A stretch of 64,000 nt of DNA, from the NCBI RefSeq assembly GCF_014205795.1, contig NZ_JACHCN010000007.1, forward strand, positions 62,001-126,000. The letters are read 5' to 3'. The translations under genes and the position numbers were made by a program. A model generated the notes under the pieces. The model saw only the letters and a program-made list of their open reading frames with translations, was not told the DNA's origin and made no database searches. The stretch's first letter is position 1, and the number at the start of each line of letters is the position of its first letter. Shown in pieces: positions 44,822 through 53,180 of the stretch. This DNA comes from Rhodanobacter sp. MP7CTX1 (lineage in GTDB: Bacteria > Pseudomonadota > Gammaproteobacteria > Xanthomonadales > Rhodanobacteraceae).

Positions 44822-44837
44822 AGCGAATATCGTGCCA
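44822..44837 (-). promoter_or_regulatory. Sigma-54-type (-24/-12) promoter
   Basis: The minus strand reads TGGCACG, then ATAT, then TCGCT: GG and GC are spaced exactly 10 bp, and the -24 block matches the RpoN consensus TGGCACG in full; the -12 block (consensus TTGCW) has one mismatch. It points toward the permease genes, about 240 bp upstream of the first start codon. Confidence 0.72.
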
Positions 44838-44899
44838 GCCATGCGATAGGCATTTTTAGGCGTTTTTTCATCGTGTTATAAATCGTCACCGCCTGAGCG

Positions 44900-44937
44900 C
44901 CCTGTCCGCGGACAGGGTGGCGGACACTGCGGGGACA
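44900..44937. promoter_or_regulatory. Palindrome and phased GGACA repeats, candidate upstream activator site
   Basis: CCCTGTCCGCGGACAGGG (44900-44917) is a perfect 18-bp palindrome. Two further GGACA copies start at 44922 and 44933, so three copies (first at 44910) are spaced 12 and 11 bp, about one helical turn. It lies about 65-115 bp upstream of the sigma-54-type promoter, the usual place for an enhancer-binding activator. Confidence 0.65.
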
Positions 44938-45278
44938 CCGCGGGGCGTATTCACGCTGGTATGCCCTGTGTCATCTGCACCGCCCGACTTTCACACATTT
45001 GCTTAATACCGTCGTCGGCGGTTCGTCTGCGCGATCTCACGACCGAAGCCGGCGCTGAACTGGCGAACGGTGACGTGGCGTTGCGTTGCAGGCTAACTGA
45101 GAACGGTTGGTCGCGAATGTCGACGTGGGGTCGACGAGCGATTTTCACTCGGGTGGTTAACTGGCTGGCGATGCTGGTCAAGTTACCCGCCGAGATGGGT
45201 CAACTGCGTCGGCATGAATGGTCAACAGAATGGCACTCCGAAGCAAAGTGGCCTATGGCCTCTTTGCAGCGTGTCCAG
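44938..45278. other. Intergenic stretch upstream of the sigma-54 control region
   Basis: A plus frame (44961-45428) is open but runs antisense into the small gene at 45279 and shows no family features. I see no gene, tRNA or terminator here. Confidence 0.5.
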
Positions 45279-45527
45279 TCAGTACTTCAAATTCAGTTCC
45301 GGCACGTGCTTTTTGTGGTGCTCGAAGAGCTCCTGGAACTCTTCTTCTGTCAGTTCGTCGAGGGCATAGACAGCCACCGGGTCCCACGTACGGTCCGTCG
45401 CCCGCGGTTGACGTGGGCCGCCACGTAGCGAAAACAACCGCCCGTCGCGCTCAAGCAGCTCCGGGGCTTCCTCGAGTTGCTCGGTTCTCACGTTGCTGGG
45501 GGAGACAAGAAACACGGCGAAGATCAT
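45279..45527 (-). CDS. Small acidic hypothetical protein
   Basis: The 82-residue product starts MIFAVFLVSPSNVRTEQLEE and is acidic at the C-terminus (LTEEEFQELFEHHKKHV). GAGGAG lies 5 bp before ATG 45527. No domain is recognised. It is on its own between the permease control region and a TetR gene. Confidence 0.6.
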   Translation of the reverse strand: MIFAVFLVSPSNVRTEQLEEAPELLERDGRLFSLRGGPRQPRATDRTWDPVAVYALDELTEEEFQELFEHHKKHVPELNLKY

Positions 45528-45609
45528 GGGAAACTCCTCGTGCAGGCGGGCTTCTACTCTATCGATCACCAGGACCGTGATTCGCCCGCGTTATTGAGCA
45601 CCTCAGAGG

Positions 45610-45629
45610 GGAACCGTAGCAACGGTTCC
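45610..45629. repeat. Inverted repeat downstream of tetR gene
   Basis: GGAACCGT and ACGGTTCC form a perfect 8-bp stem with a 4-nt loop. It lies between the end of the TetR gene and the start of the small gene, both minus. It may be a terminator without T-run or an operator. Confidence 0.45.
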
Positions 45630-45675
45630 TGGTGCCGGATGGGTAGCGCGACGCCAGTTTATATCCATGTGCGTG

Positions 45676-46368
45676 CTAAGACTTCGCCCGCACTTTGGAC
45701 TTACGGAATGCCCGAAGAAAACATGCTACCGCATCATGCGCCCAGCGGTCGCGCTGCGCAGCTGAGGGGCGCGATTCGGGGTGTGTCACACATTGCATCT
45801 GTGCTTCGCCACGAACCATATTTACAAAGAGTGCCGCCGCAGCGTCACGTCCGACGCTGCTGAAGTCGAGTTCATCTTTCGACAAGGCCCCATCAAGTAA
45901 TTCCGCGACAATGCCATTCATGGTGGCCGGCCCTGCAACGTAAAAGCGTCGGGCGAGTTCGGGAAATCTGGGGGCTTCCGCGACGACGACCCGGAACAGC
46001 GCCAGGGCCTCGGGCGACAGCACAGTGTCCAGATACGCACGCGCAACCTCGTCGAGAATCCATTCCAGACGGTTATCCGAGAACTTAAGTTTACGGATGG
46101 TCGAAAGATTGTGTGCGCACTCCGCCTCAATGACGGCCGTGAACAAAGCCTCCTTATTGGGATAGTGCGAGTAAACCGTTGACTTGGATACGGCGGCGGC
46201 CTGCTGAATCATATCGGTCGTCGACGCGCTAAAGCCGTGGGCAAGGAATATCTCACGGGCACCCGCAAGCACGGCCGCTGCCTTGTCCGGCGGCGACGAG
46301 ACTGTCCGTAGCACGGGATTCGAGTCCGCGGTGGAGGTTGGGGGCTTACGGTGCGGGGAAGGGGGCAT
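45676..46368 (-). CDS. TetR/AcrR-family regulator of the third EmrAB-type operon
   Basis: The 230-residue protein has a ~30-residue disordered N-terminus, a TetR helix-turn-helix (about 29-76, SASTTDMIQQAAAVSKSTVYSHY), and a C-terminal domain like AefR-type regulators. It is divergent from the NodT-EmrA-EmrB operon, with two similar operator sequences between them. The start ATG at 46368 has only a distant AAGGA upstream, so the precise start is moderately sure. Confidence 0.88.
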   Translation of the reverse strand: MPPSPHRKPPTSTADSNPVLRTVSSPPDKAAAVLAGAREIFLAHGFSASTTDMIQQAAAVSKSTVYSHYPNKEALFTAVIEAECAHNLSTIRKLKFSDNRLEWILDEVARAYLDTVLSPEALALFRVVVAEAPRFPELARRFYVAGPATMNGIVAELLDGALSKDELDFSSVGRDAAAALFVNMVRGEAQMQCVTHPESRPSAAQRDRWAHDAVACFLRAFRKSKVRAKS

Positions 46369-46415
46369 GGAAAGAGGTCCTTGACAGGAATCACCCTCAG
46401 CGTACCAGAAAACGT

Positions 46416-46516
46416 GTACCGAACCGATCGGTCCGTTTTGAGATATGAGCCGAAGTACTGCTAAAAGGCTAGTTGTTCTTGAGACTCTTGACGTACCGTA
46501 CCGCTCGGTTTACCAT
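46416..46516 (+). promoter_or_regulatory. Twin operators and promoter between tetR and efflux operon
   Basis: GTACCG-N-ACCG-N-TCGGT occurs twice, at 46416-46432 and 46493-46509, 77 bp apart. The first contains the palindrome ACCGATCGGT. The second copy fills the spacer of a promoter TTGACG (46488-46493), 17 bp, TACCAT (46511-46516) that faces the efflux operon. This strongly suggests direct repression by the divergent TetR. Confidence 0.72.
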
Positions 46517-46600
46517 TTCAGGATGTCGATAAGAACAGGTCTATCACCCATGCAACCTCAAACGATGGGCTCGTCATTCATGCGAGTGCTGAGGACCCAC

Positions 46601-48049
46601 ATGTTTGATGGGATCCTGAAGAGCGCGGGGTTGTTTTGCGCAGGTGTCCTGCTGTGCTCGTGCGCCGCCATCCCGCATCTCGGCCGCTTGCCGCAACCCA
46701 TTCCTGTCTCGGAACTTGAAACTACGCGTAGCTTCAATACGGCTCAGGGCGACTGGCCTGCGCAGAACTGGTGGGAGTCGTTTCAGGATCCTCAGTTGGA
46801 AAAGCTCATTGGCGAGGCGTTAGACCATTCGCCGACAATGATGGAAGCGCAGGCGAGGCTACGAGAAGCGGTGGCTCAAACGGGAGAGGCTCGCTCCGCA
46901 CTCTATCCAACGCTTGGCGCCAGTGCCTCGGTGACGCGGGACAAGTTGAGTTACAACAGCATTTTTCCCGCTGCCGCCGTCCCTCGTGGCTGGAACGACA
47001 TGGGGCGCACCACTCTGGATTTCAGTTGGGAGTTGGATTTCTGGGGTAAGAATCGTTCAGCGCTACGCGCCGCCGTGTCAGAAGCGAACGCCGTAGAAGC
47101 TGATGCCGCGGGTGCCCGGTTGCTGCTGACGACGTCGGTGGCTGATGCCTATGTCCGGTTGCAATATTTGTTTGTGCGGCAGGACGTCGCCGCGCAGTCG
47201 CTGCGAAATCGGCAGGACTCCCTGCAGCTTGTGCAGCGACGATTCGGGCAGGGCCTGGATGCGCAGGTTTCGATCGAAGAAGCGAGTGCCCGTGTAAACC
47301 TGGCCCAGGCTGATCTGGCGGAGGCGAACGAGCAAATTGAACTTGCCCGTAACGGTATCGCCGCTCTTCTGGGCCGTGGGCCGGATCGCGGATTGGATAT
47401 CACGCGTCCTCAACTCTCCGTCCGTCGCTCCGTGGGCCTCCCCTCAACCATTGAGGCTGACCTGCTGGGTAGAAAACCCGAAGTTGTTGCAGCGCGGTGG
47501 CGTGTCGAGGCAGCGGCCAAGCGGATCGGCGTTGCCAAAGCTGCTTTCTATCCCGATGTGAACCTCACCGCGTTCCTTGGCTTTGAATCGCTTGGCCTGA
47601 GCAACCTGACGTCTGCGGGCTCCAATGTGGGTGGCTTCGGCCCTGCGTTGCACCTGCCGATATTTGAAGGTGGCCGCTTGCGGGCCAACTATCGATCCGC
47701 TCGCGCTGAGTTCGATCTGGCGGTAGCCAATTACAACGAAGCGCTGACCCAGGCGCTACGTGAAACAGCAGACGCGGCACGTAGCCTGACTGCGCTGAAC
47801 GACAGGCTCGTCGCGACAGATGCCGGACTGGCTCGTAGCGAAAAAGCGTATGCGCTGGCCAAAGAAAGATACGACGGCGGGTTGGCCGATTTCCAAACCG
47901 TTCTCACTGCAGAAGACGCATTGCTCCAGGCGCAAATAGCCGATACCGGCCTCCACATGCGCGGCTATTCGCTTGACATTGCTTTGGTGAAGGCCCTGGG
48001 CGGCGGCTTCGAATCCCCATCCAAGTTTCAAGAACAGGTGAAGCTGTGA
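46601..48049 (+). CDS. NodT-family outer-membrane efflux lipoprotein (first gene of operon)
   Basis: The channel protein (482 residues from ATG 46601) has a signal peptide with lipobox LLCSC and two OEP repeats (GVAKAAFYPDVNLTAFLGF in the second). The frame is open to 46445, but the promoter lies at 46488-46516, so upstream starts would lie outside the transcript. GAGGA about 6 bp before 46601 and a clean signal peptide support this start. Its stop overlaps the adaptor start (GTGA). Confidence 0.87.
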   Translation: MFDGILKSAGLFCAGVLLCSCAAIPHLGRLPQPIPVSELETTRSFNTAQGDWPAQNWWESFQDPQLEKLIGEALDHSPTMMEAQARLREAVAQTGEARSALYPTLGASASVTRDKLSYNSIFPAAAVPRGWNDMGRTTLDFSWELDFWGKNRSALRAAVSEANAVEADAAGARLLLTTSVADAYVRLQYLFVRQDVAAQSLRNRQDSLQLVQRRFGQGLDAQVSIEEASARVNLAQADLAEANEQIELARNGIAALLGRGPDRGLDITRPQLSVRRSVGLPSTIEADLLGRKPEVVAARWRVEAAAKRIGVAKAAFYPDVNLTAFLGFESLGLSNLTSAGSNVGGFGPALHLPIFEGGRLRANYRSARAEFDLAVANYNEALTQALRETADAARSLTALNDRLVATDAGLARSEKAYALAKERYDGGLADFQTVLTAEDALLQAQIADTGLHMRGYSLDIALVKALGGGFESPSKFQEQVKL

Positions 48050-49224
48050 ACGACCATACAGATGAAGGCATGACAACGCAGCTCGGCGCCGAAGCCGGCA
48101 AGGCGCAGGCCGCGAAGCGAAAGCGCATGCTTCTTGGCCTCGGCGGCATCCTCGCACTCAGTGCCGTTGGATACGGAGCTTATCTGCTGATCTTTTCCGG
48201 CCGATCAGTTTCCACCGACAATGCCTACACCAGTGTGGAAGTGGCCGAGATCACGCCACAGATCAACGGGCCCGTAAAGCAGGTGAACGTCGTCGACACC
48301 ACGGCGGTTCATGCGGGCGATGTCCTGGTCGTGCTGGATGACACCGACGCAAAGATTGCCGTAGCACATGCACAGGCAGATCTCGCGAAAGCGAAGCGAC
48401 AAGTGCGTCAGATGATGGCCAACGATGTGAGCCTGGGAGGTCAAGAAGACCTCCGTACCGCAGAGATCAGTGCGGCGGACGCGGATCTTGCCAGTGCAAA
48501 GGCAGCTCTTGAAAAGGCGACGATCGACAATAAGCGCCGTCAGAACCTCGCCGAGGGCGGGGCTGTGTCGCAACAGGAATTGACCGATTCCCAAGCTCAA
48601 CTCCGCGAGCGCACTGCAGCTTTCCAGCAGGCACAGGCGCGAGTGACGGTAGCTCACGCCGCGCATTCCGCGGCTAGCGGCGCTCGTCAAGCCAACGATG
48701 CGCTCATTGTCGATAGCACCGTGGATACGAACCCAGAGGTATTGGCCGCAGCAGCGCGCTTTGAGCAAACCAAGGTCGACCTGGCCCGAACCATCATTCG
48801 TGCACCGACCGACGGCATTGTCACCGAGCGGGCGGTGGACGTGGGGCAGCAGGTACAGCCTGGGAAGCGTTTGATGAGCGTGGTTCCGATTGACCGCATC
48901 TACGTCGACGCCAATTTCAAGGAAAGCCAATTGCGCAACGTTCGACCAGGCCAGGCTGTCAATGTAACGTCCGATCTCTACGGTGACTACGTGGTCTACA
49001 CCGGCATTGTCGAAGGCTTTGCGGGTGGTACCGGTTCGGCCTTCTCTGCCATTCCCGCGCAGAACGCCACCGGCAACTGGATCAAGGTTGTGCAACGTTT
49101 GCCGGTGCGCATACGACTCGATCCGAAGCAGCTCGCCAAGCACACCTTGCGTGTGGGGCTCTCGATGAACGTCACGGTGGATCTGACGTCAGTCAAGGCC
49201 GACAAGTTGTCGCGTGAGGACTAG
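48046..49224 (+). CDS. HlyD/EmrA-family adaptor
   Basis: The 392-residue adaptor has a membrane helix (about 30-50), STDNAYTSVEVAEITPQ lipoyl half, a coiled coil (about 105-215) and the barrel motif AQNATGNWIKVVQRLPV. It links the pump encoded 3 bp downstream to the NodT protein encoded upstream. GTG start coupled to the previous stop. Confidence 0.9.
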   Translation: MNDHTDEGMTTQLGAEAGKAQAAKRKRMLLGLGGILALSAVGYGAYLLIFSGRSVSTDNAYTSVEVAEITPQINGPVKQVNVVDTTAVHAGDVLVVLDDTDAKIAVAHAQADLAKAKRQVRQMMANDVSLGGQEDLRTAEISAADADLASAKAALEKATIDNKRRQNLAEGGAVSQQELTDSQAQLRERTAAFQQAQARVTVAHAAHSAASGARQANDALIVDSTVDTNPEVLAAAARFEQTKVDLARTIIRAPTDGIVTERAVDVGQQVQPGKRLMSVVPIDRIYVDANFKESQLRNVRPGQAVNVTSDLYGDYVVYTGIVEGFAGGTGSAFSAIPAQNATGNWIKVVQRLPVRIRLDPKQLAKHTLRVGLSMNVTVDLTSVKADKLSRED

Positions 49225-49227
49225 CCC

Positions 49228-50757
49228 ATGGCTGCTCGGGAACTACAGCCGCTTGCCGGCGGCAAGTTGGCGTTCGCTGCGGTCGTGCTTTCGTTGGCGA
49301 ACTTCATGGTCGTGCTTGATACCACGATCACCAACGTCGCCATGCCGACGATTTCGGGCGACCTTGGTGTATCAACCACGGAAGGAACCTGGATCATCAC
49401 CGCTTACGCGGTAGCCGAGGCCATAACCATACCTTTGACGGGTTGGCTCTCAAGGCGCTTCGGTCAAGTGCGCGTTTTTACCACCGCTGTCGTCGCTTTC
49501 GTGATCTTCTCCATCTGCTGCGGCCTGGCGGGGTCACTGGGCAGCCTGGTTCTTTTTCGCGTGCTTCAGGGCCTCGCCGGTGGCCCGCTTATTCCGCTGT
49601 CTTCAACGCTGCTTCTTTCGGTATTTCCCAAACAGAAATCCAATATCGCGCTGTCGCTGTGGGGAATGATGACGGTCGTTGCGCCGATTTTCGGCCCCAT
49701 TCTAGGTGGCCTTATCTCGGACAATTGGAGCTGGTCATGGATCTTCTATATCAACATAGGCTTCGGCATTTTGGTGGGTTTTGGCGCCTTGAGCGTCCTC
49801 AAGGGGCGTGAAACCAAAACCGAACGAAGCCGTATCGACGCCATGGGTCTTGCGCTTCTCGTCGTGTTTGTCACCGCTTTCCAGGTCATGCTCGACCAGG
49901 GTCGCGAGCTCGACTGGTTCTCCTCGAATCTGATCGTCGGCTGCGCGATCGTCTCGGTAGTGGCGCTGGCTCTGCTGATCATCTGGGAGCTGACCGACGC
50001 CGATCCGGTGATTGACCTGTCGGTGTTCAAATCCCGTAACTGGCTTGTCTCCACGATCGTACTGAGCCTGATGTTCGGGATCTTCTTCGGCAACATTGTG
50101 CTGACACCACTGTGGTTGCAGCAGCAGATGGGCTACACCGCCACCTGGGCGGGTTACGCGACAGCCCCCATGGGCATCCTTGCGGTGCTGAGCTCTCCGT
50201 TGATCGGCAGGCTTCTTCCCAAGGTCGATCCGCGTTGGCTGGTCAGCTATGGGATGGGTGTGCTCGCGCTCTCGTTCTTCATGCGGGCGCATCTGACTTC
50301 GCAATCCGACTTCATGTCCGTCGCTGTACCGATGTTCATTCTCGGGGCGGGCATACCTGCCTGCATCATCACCTTGACCTCGCTCGGTGTATCGGATCTG
50401 CCCCCTGAAAAGGTTGCCAATGGCGCCGGCCTGCAAAACTTTCTCAGGGTTATGTCCATGGCGATAGGTGCAACCCTTACCCAGACCTATTGGGAGCACA
50501 TGAGCAAGTTCACTCGCACTGAGTTGGTCAATGCCATTGCTCCCGGTGCGCCAACCGACATAGCGATGAAAGCAGTCGATGCGGGTATCCCGCCCGAGCG
50601 TACGGCGGCTCTTTTCTCCCGCTTGGTCGACGGCCAGTCCGTGATGCTTGCGACGAATGATTTCTACGCGCTGGCAACCGTGCTGATGATTGGATCGGCG
50701 GCTCTTATCTGGTTTGTGAAGAAGCCCAAGGGACCACTCAAGAAGATCGCCCATTGA
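49228..50757 (+). CDS. DHA2-family MFS exporter (EmrB-like)
   Basis: The 509-residue protein has about 14 membrane segments, the EmrB start motif FMVVLDTTITNVAMPTISG and WLSRRFGQVRVF in the first loop. It exports an unknown compound, possibly an aromatic or nitroaromatic acid given the lyase-like protein encoded 46 bp downstream. Confidence 0.92.
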   Translation: MAARELQPLAGGKLAFAAVVLSLANFMVVLDTTITNVAMPTISGDLGVSTTEGTWIITAYAVAEAITIPLTGWLSRRFGQVRVFTTAVVAFVIFSICCGLAGSLGSLVLFRVLQGLAGGPLIPLSSTLLLSVFPKQKSNIALSLWGMMTVVAPIFGPILGGLISDNWSWSWIFYINIGFGILVGFGALSVLKGRETKTERSRIDAMGLALLVVFVTAFQVMLDQGRELDWFSSNLIVGCAIVSVVALALLIIWELTDADPVIDLSVFKSRNWLVSTIVLSLMFGIFFGNIVLTPLWLQQQMGYTATWAGYATAPMGILAVLSSPLIGRLLPKVDPRWLVSYGMGVLALSFFMRAHLTSQSDFMSVAVPMFILGAGIPACIITLTSLGVSDLPPEKVANGAGLQNFLRVMSMAIGATLTQTYWEHMSKFTRTELVNAIAPGAPTDIAMKAVDAGIPPERTAALFSRLVDGQSVMLATNDFYALATVLMIGSAALIWFVKKPKGPLKKIAH

Positions 50758-50803
50758 ACGAATGCACGTCAGCGCATGACACTTGATCCGAGGACAAACT
50801 GAA

Positions 50804-51355
50804 ATGTCTCAAACTCAACTCACCAGTACCAAAGACGAACTCGTTGCTCGTTTGATCCCCTTGCTGCAGGAGGTCAAGGACATGACCACGAACACCGAGG
50901 TCGAGCAATGGTTGAATGCCAAATACGGCGTTGATAGCGAGTTGTACCAGGACTTGTCGCGGCTGATTACCCTCGGCGTGGAGGAGGGCTGGGCGGCCTA
51001 TGTTGAAATTGCTGGCCCGCGTTACCGTCGCTCGCAACTCCTCTTGCCCAGTGCGGAGACGTTCTTCTTCAGTGCCACAGCCGTGCTGATGGACAGTACG
51101 GATAGCTCGCAGAACAATCCCGAAGGGAGCTTCCGCGGCGGCTATCACTCGCACCCGTATGGCGAGATCAATCTGGTGGTACCACTCAGCGAAGGTGCGG
51201 CACTCGCAGGTCCGAACGGCTGGTGTTATGGCGGCTGGACAGCACCGGCACCGGGTAGCCACCACTTTCCGGAAGTGAAGGGCGGTGCAGTCATCTCGCT
51301 TAGTTTTCTGCCCGCGGGACGGATTGCGTTCGACGTCAAACCGCCGCAGTCATAA
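50804..51355 (+). CDS. 4-hydroxylaminobenzoate lyase-like protein (DUF4863/PnbB family)
   Basis: The 183-residue protein has a helical N-terminus and a cupin-like C-terminal half with YHSHPYGEINLVVPL and NGWCYGGWTAPAPGSHHFPEV, as in PnbB-type lyases that convert 4-hydroxylaminobenzoate to protocatechuate and ammonia. GAGGA lies 9 bp before ATG 50804. It is the last gene after the NodT-EmrA-EmrB genes, so it probably shares the TetR-controlled promoter. Family assignment rests on recalled similarity; the true substrate is unproven. Confidence 0.65.
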   Translation: MSQTQLTSTKDELVARLIPLLQEVKDMTTNTEVEQWLNAKYGVDSELYQDLSRLITLGVEEGWAAYVEIAGPRYRRSQLLLPSAETFFFSATAVLMDSTDSSQNNPEGSFRGGYHSHPYGEINLVVPLSEGAALAGPNGWCYGGWTAPAPGSHHFPEVKGGAVISLSFLPAGRIAFDVKPPQS

Positions 51356-51371
51356 GCCGCCAAGGTGTGCC

Positions 51372-53114
51372 TTACAGGTCGAGCTCGACATCCGTAGTAG
51401 GGCGAGCGCAACAGATGAGTGTGTCGCCGTTCGCGGGTGCGTCGATGGGTAAGGGATCATAGAGAACTTGCCCTTCGATAAGAGCGGTCACGCACGTGTG
51501 GCACACACCGGTGCGGCAGGCCCACTTGACCGGAACGTCGCATGCCTCCGCCAGCTCCAGCAAACTTTGAACCTTGTCAGACCACCGTACAGCCAAACCG
51601 CTTCGAGTGAAGGACACCGTCGGCCCGCTACCTTGCTCTCCCTCGGGTGCGTGTGGTGGCTTCTGTGGGACTGGGGCGATCCCCGGTGTCATTGAAGTTC
51701 CGCCTCCGAACACCTCTGTGTGAATGCTGCCGCTGACGACCCCGATGCCTTTCAGGCCATCGATGAGTCCGGATAGAAACCCTGCCGGACCGCACAAGTA
51801 GAACTGTGCGGTGGTGGGGACACCAAGCTTTTGCAGCAGCGACGCACTGATGCGCTCGGAGACATCAAAGTCCCGGCCCTGCAGGTCGACAAGGCGAGGC
51901 TGGCTATAGGCAATGATGGATTTGACGTGAGGCAGTGCCTTGAGCAGCTGGAGAACCTCTGGTCTAAACGGGTGCTCCGCGCCGTTTCGGGCACCGTAGA
52001 TCCAGTAGACGTCTCGATCGTTTGCCGTTCGTTGGGCGACTAGCTGATGCAGCATGCTCAGCACCGGTGTAATGCCGATCCCGGCACTAAGAAACACGAT
52101 GGGCTGATCGCCTGGTTGAAGTGAGAAACTTCCGCGTGGCGCACTGACCTCAAGGCGATCACCGGCCGAAATGCTGTCGTGAAAGTAACGGCTACCATCG
52201 CCGGTGCCCCGCTTCACGCTGATGCGGTAGAAGCCGTCCTCACCGGCATTGGAGATCGAGTAGCTTCGAATGAGGGTACCCGTTCCGTTGGGATGGGGGG
52301 CGCGCAGCACGATGAATGATCCAGCCACGGGTGGGGCGAGCGCAGGCGGATCGATCGCGGTCAGGACAATCGACTTGACGTCAGCACTTTCGCTGACGAC
52401 ATCCGCGACCTTGAGCGTTCGGAAACCGGGCCACGCTATCGCCGCCAGGCCCCCGATTCGCGTCGAATCGTTGGCCTTTGTGAGCAAGGCATCGAACGAT
52501 TGTTTCCACCCAGGGCTGAATGCAGGTTCGATGGCGGCCCGACGGAGGCGATCCTCTGGAGGCTCGGGCAGATAGAGCAAGGCATCCGCATCGACCACCG
52601 TAATCTTTTCGTGCCCTTGCTCTACTCGCACAATCTCGTCGCCCGAGCCGATCTCTCCTTCCTCGATGACCCGAAAATAGAATCCCGGACGTCGATGCGA
52701 GACGAGCAGCGCAGCCATGCGTGAGTCGCCCATTCGAATACCGACGCGATAACAAGTCACGCGTGGCTGCGACACCTCGAACAGTGCGCCACCGATCCGA
52801 TATCTGTCACCAATGCAGACCTCGTCATCGGGTAGACCGTCGACCGTAAGGTTTTCCCCGAACACCCCGTACTCGCTGAGCGTTCGTTGCAGAACTTGCT
52901 CCCAATATCGATAGGAGGCCAGCTGGTAGACCATCACTGCGCGGTGGACACCTCCATGTCCCTGAAGATCGCCCTGACCGTCGCCATCGATGTTGAGTTG
53001 ACGGGCCATGACCCTCCCGCTGACCGGCCGCTTCCAGATCGCGGTGCGAACGCTCCTTCCTCGCCACTCGACATCTGCCGGTAGACCTACGTTGATGGAA
53101 ACAACGTGACTCAT
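51372..53114 (-). CDS. MOSC domain - FAD/NAD reductase - 2Fe-2S ferredoxin fusion protein
   Basis: The 580-residue protein has an N-terminal MOSC domain (about 1-160, GHGGVHRAV and the Cys in VTCYRVG), a YiiM-like helical linker, an FNR-type module with FAD motif RSYSISN and NAD site FLSAGIGITPVLSM, and a C-terminal plant-type ferredoxin with Cys 533, 538, 541 and 568. MOSC proteins act in sulfur or molybdenum-cofactor transfer; with this reductase tail it may reduce N-hydroxylated compounds. ATG 53114 has GGAG 9 bp upstream. Confidence 0.9.
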   Translation of the reverse strand: MSHVVSINVGLPADVEWRGRSVRTAIWKRPVSGRVMARQLNIDGDGQGDLQGHGGVHRAVMVYQLASYRYWEQVLQRTLSEYGVFGENLTVDGLPDDEVCIGDRYRIGGALFEVSQPRVTCYRVGIRMGDSRMAALLVSHRRPGFYFRVIEEGEIGSGDEIVRVEQGHEKITVVDADALLYLPEPPEDRLRRAAIEPAFSPGWKQSFDALLTKANDSTRIGGLAAIAWPGFRTLKVADVVSESADVKSIVLTAIDPPALAPPVAGSFIVLRAPHPNGTGTLIRSYSISNAGEDGFYRISVKRGTGDGSRYFHDSISAGDRLEVSAPRGSFSLQPGDQPIVFLSAGIGITPVLSMLHQLVAQRTANDRDVYWIYGARNGAEHPFRPEVLQLLKALPHVKSIIAYSQPRLVDLQGRDFDVSERISASLLQKLGVPTTAQFYLCGPAGFLSGLIDGLKGIGVVSGSIHTEVFGGGTSMTPGIAPVPQKPPHAPEGEQGSGPTVSFTRSGLAVRWSDKVQSLLELAEACDVPVKWACRTGVCHTCVTALIEGQVLYDPLPIDAPANGDTLICCARPTTDVELDL

Positions 53115-53180
53115 GGCTTTGGTCTCCGTATGCGATGTCGGGTACACACAGCACAAACTCCATGTCATCCGTCACTTTCA

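Noticed and set aside
44961..45428. 155-codon plus-strand ORF in the permease control region
   Set aside because: It overlaps a small minus gene with a good ribosome site and has no recognisable features.
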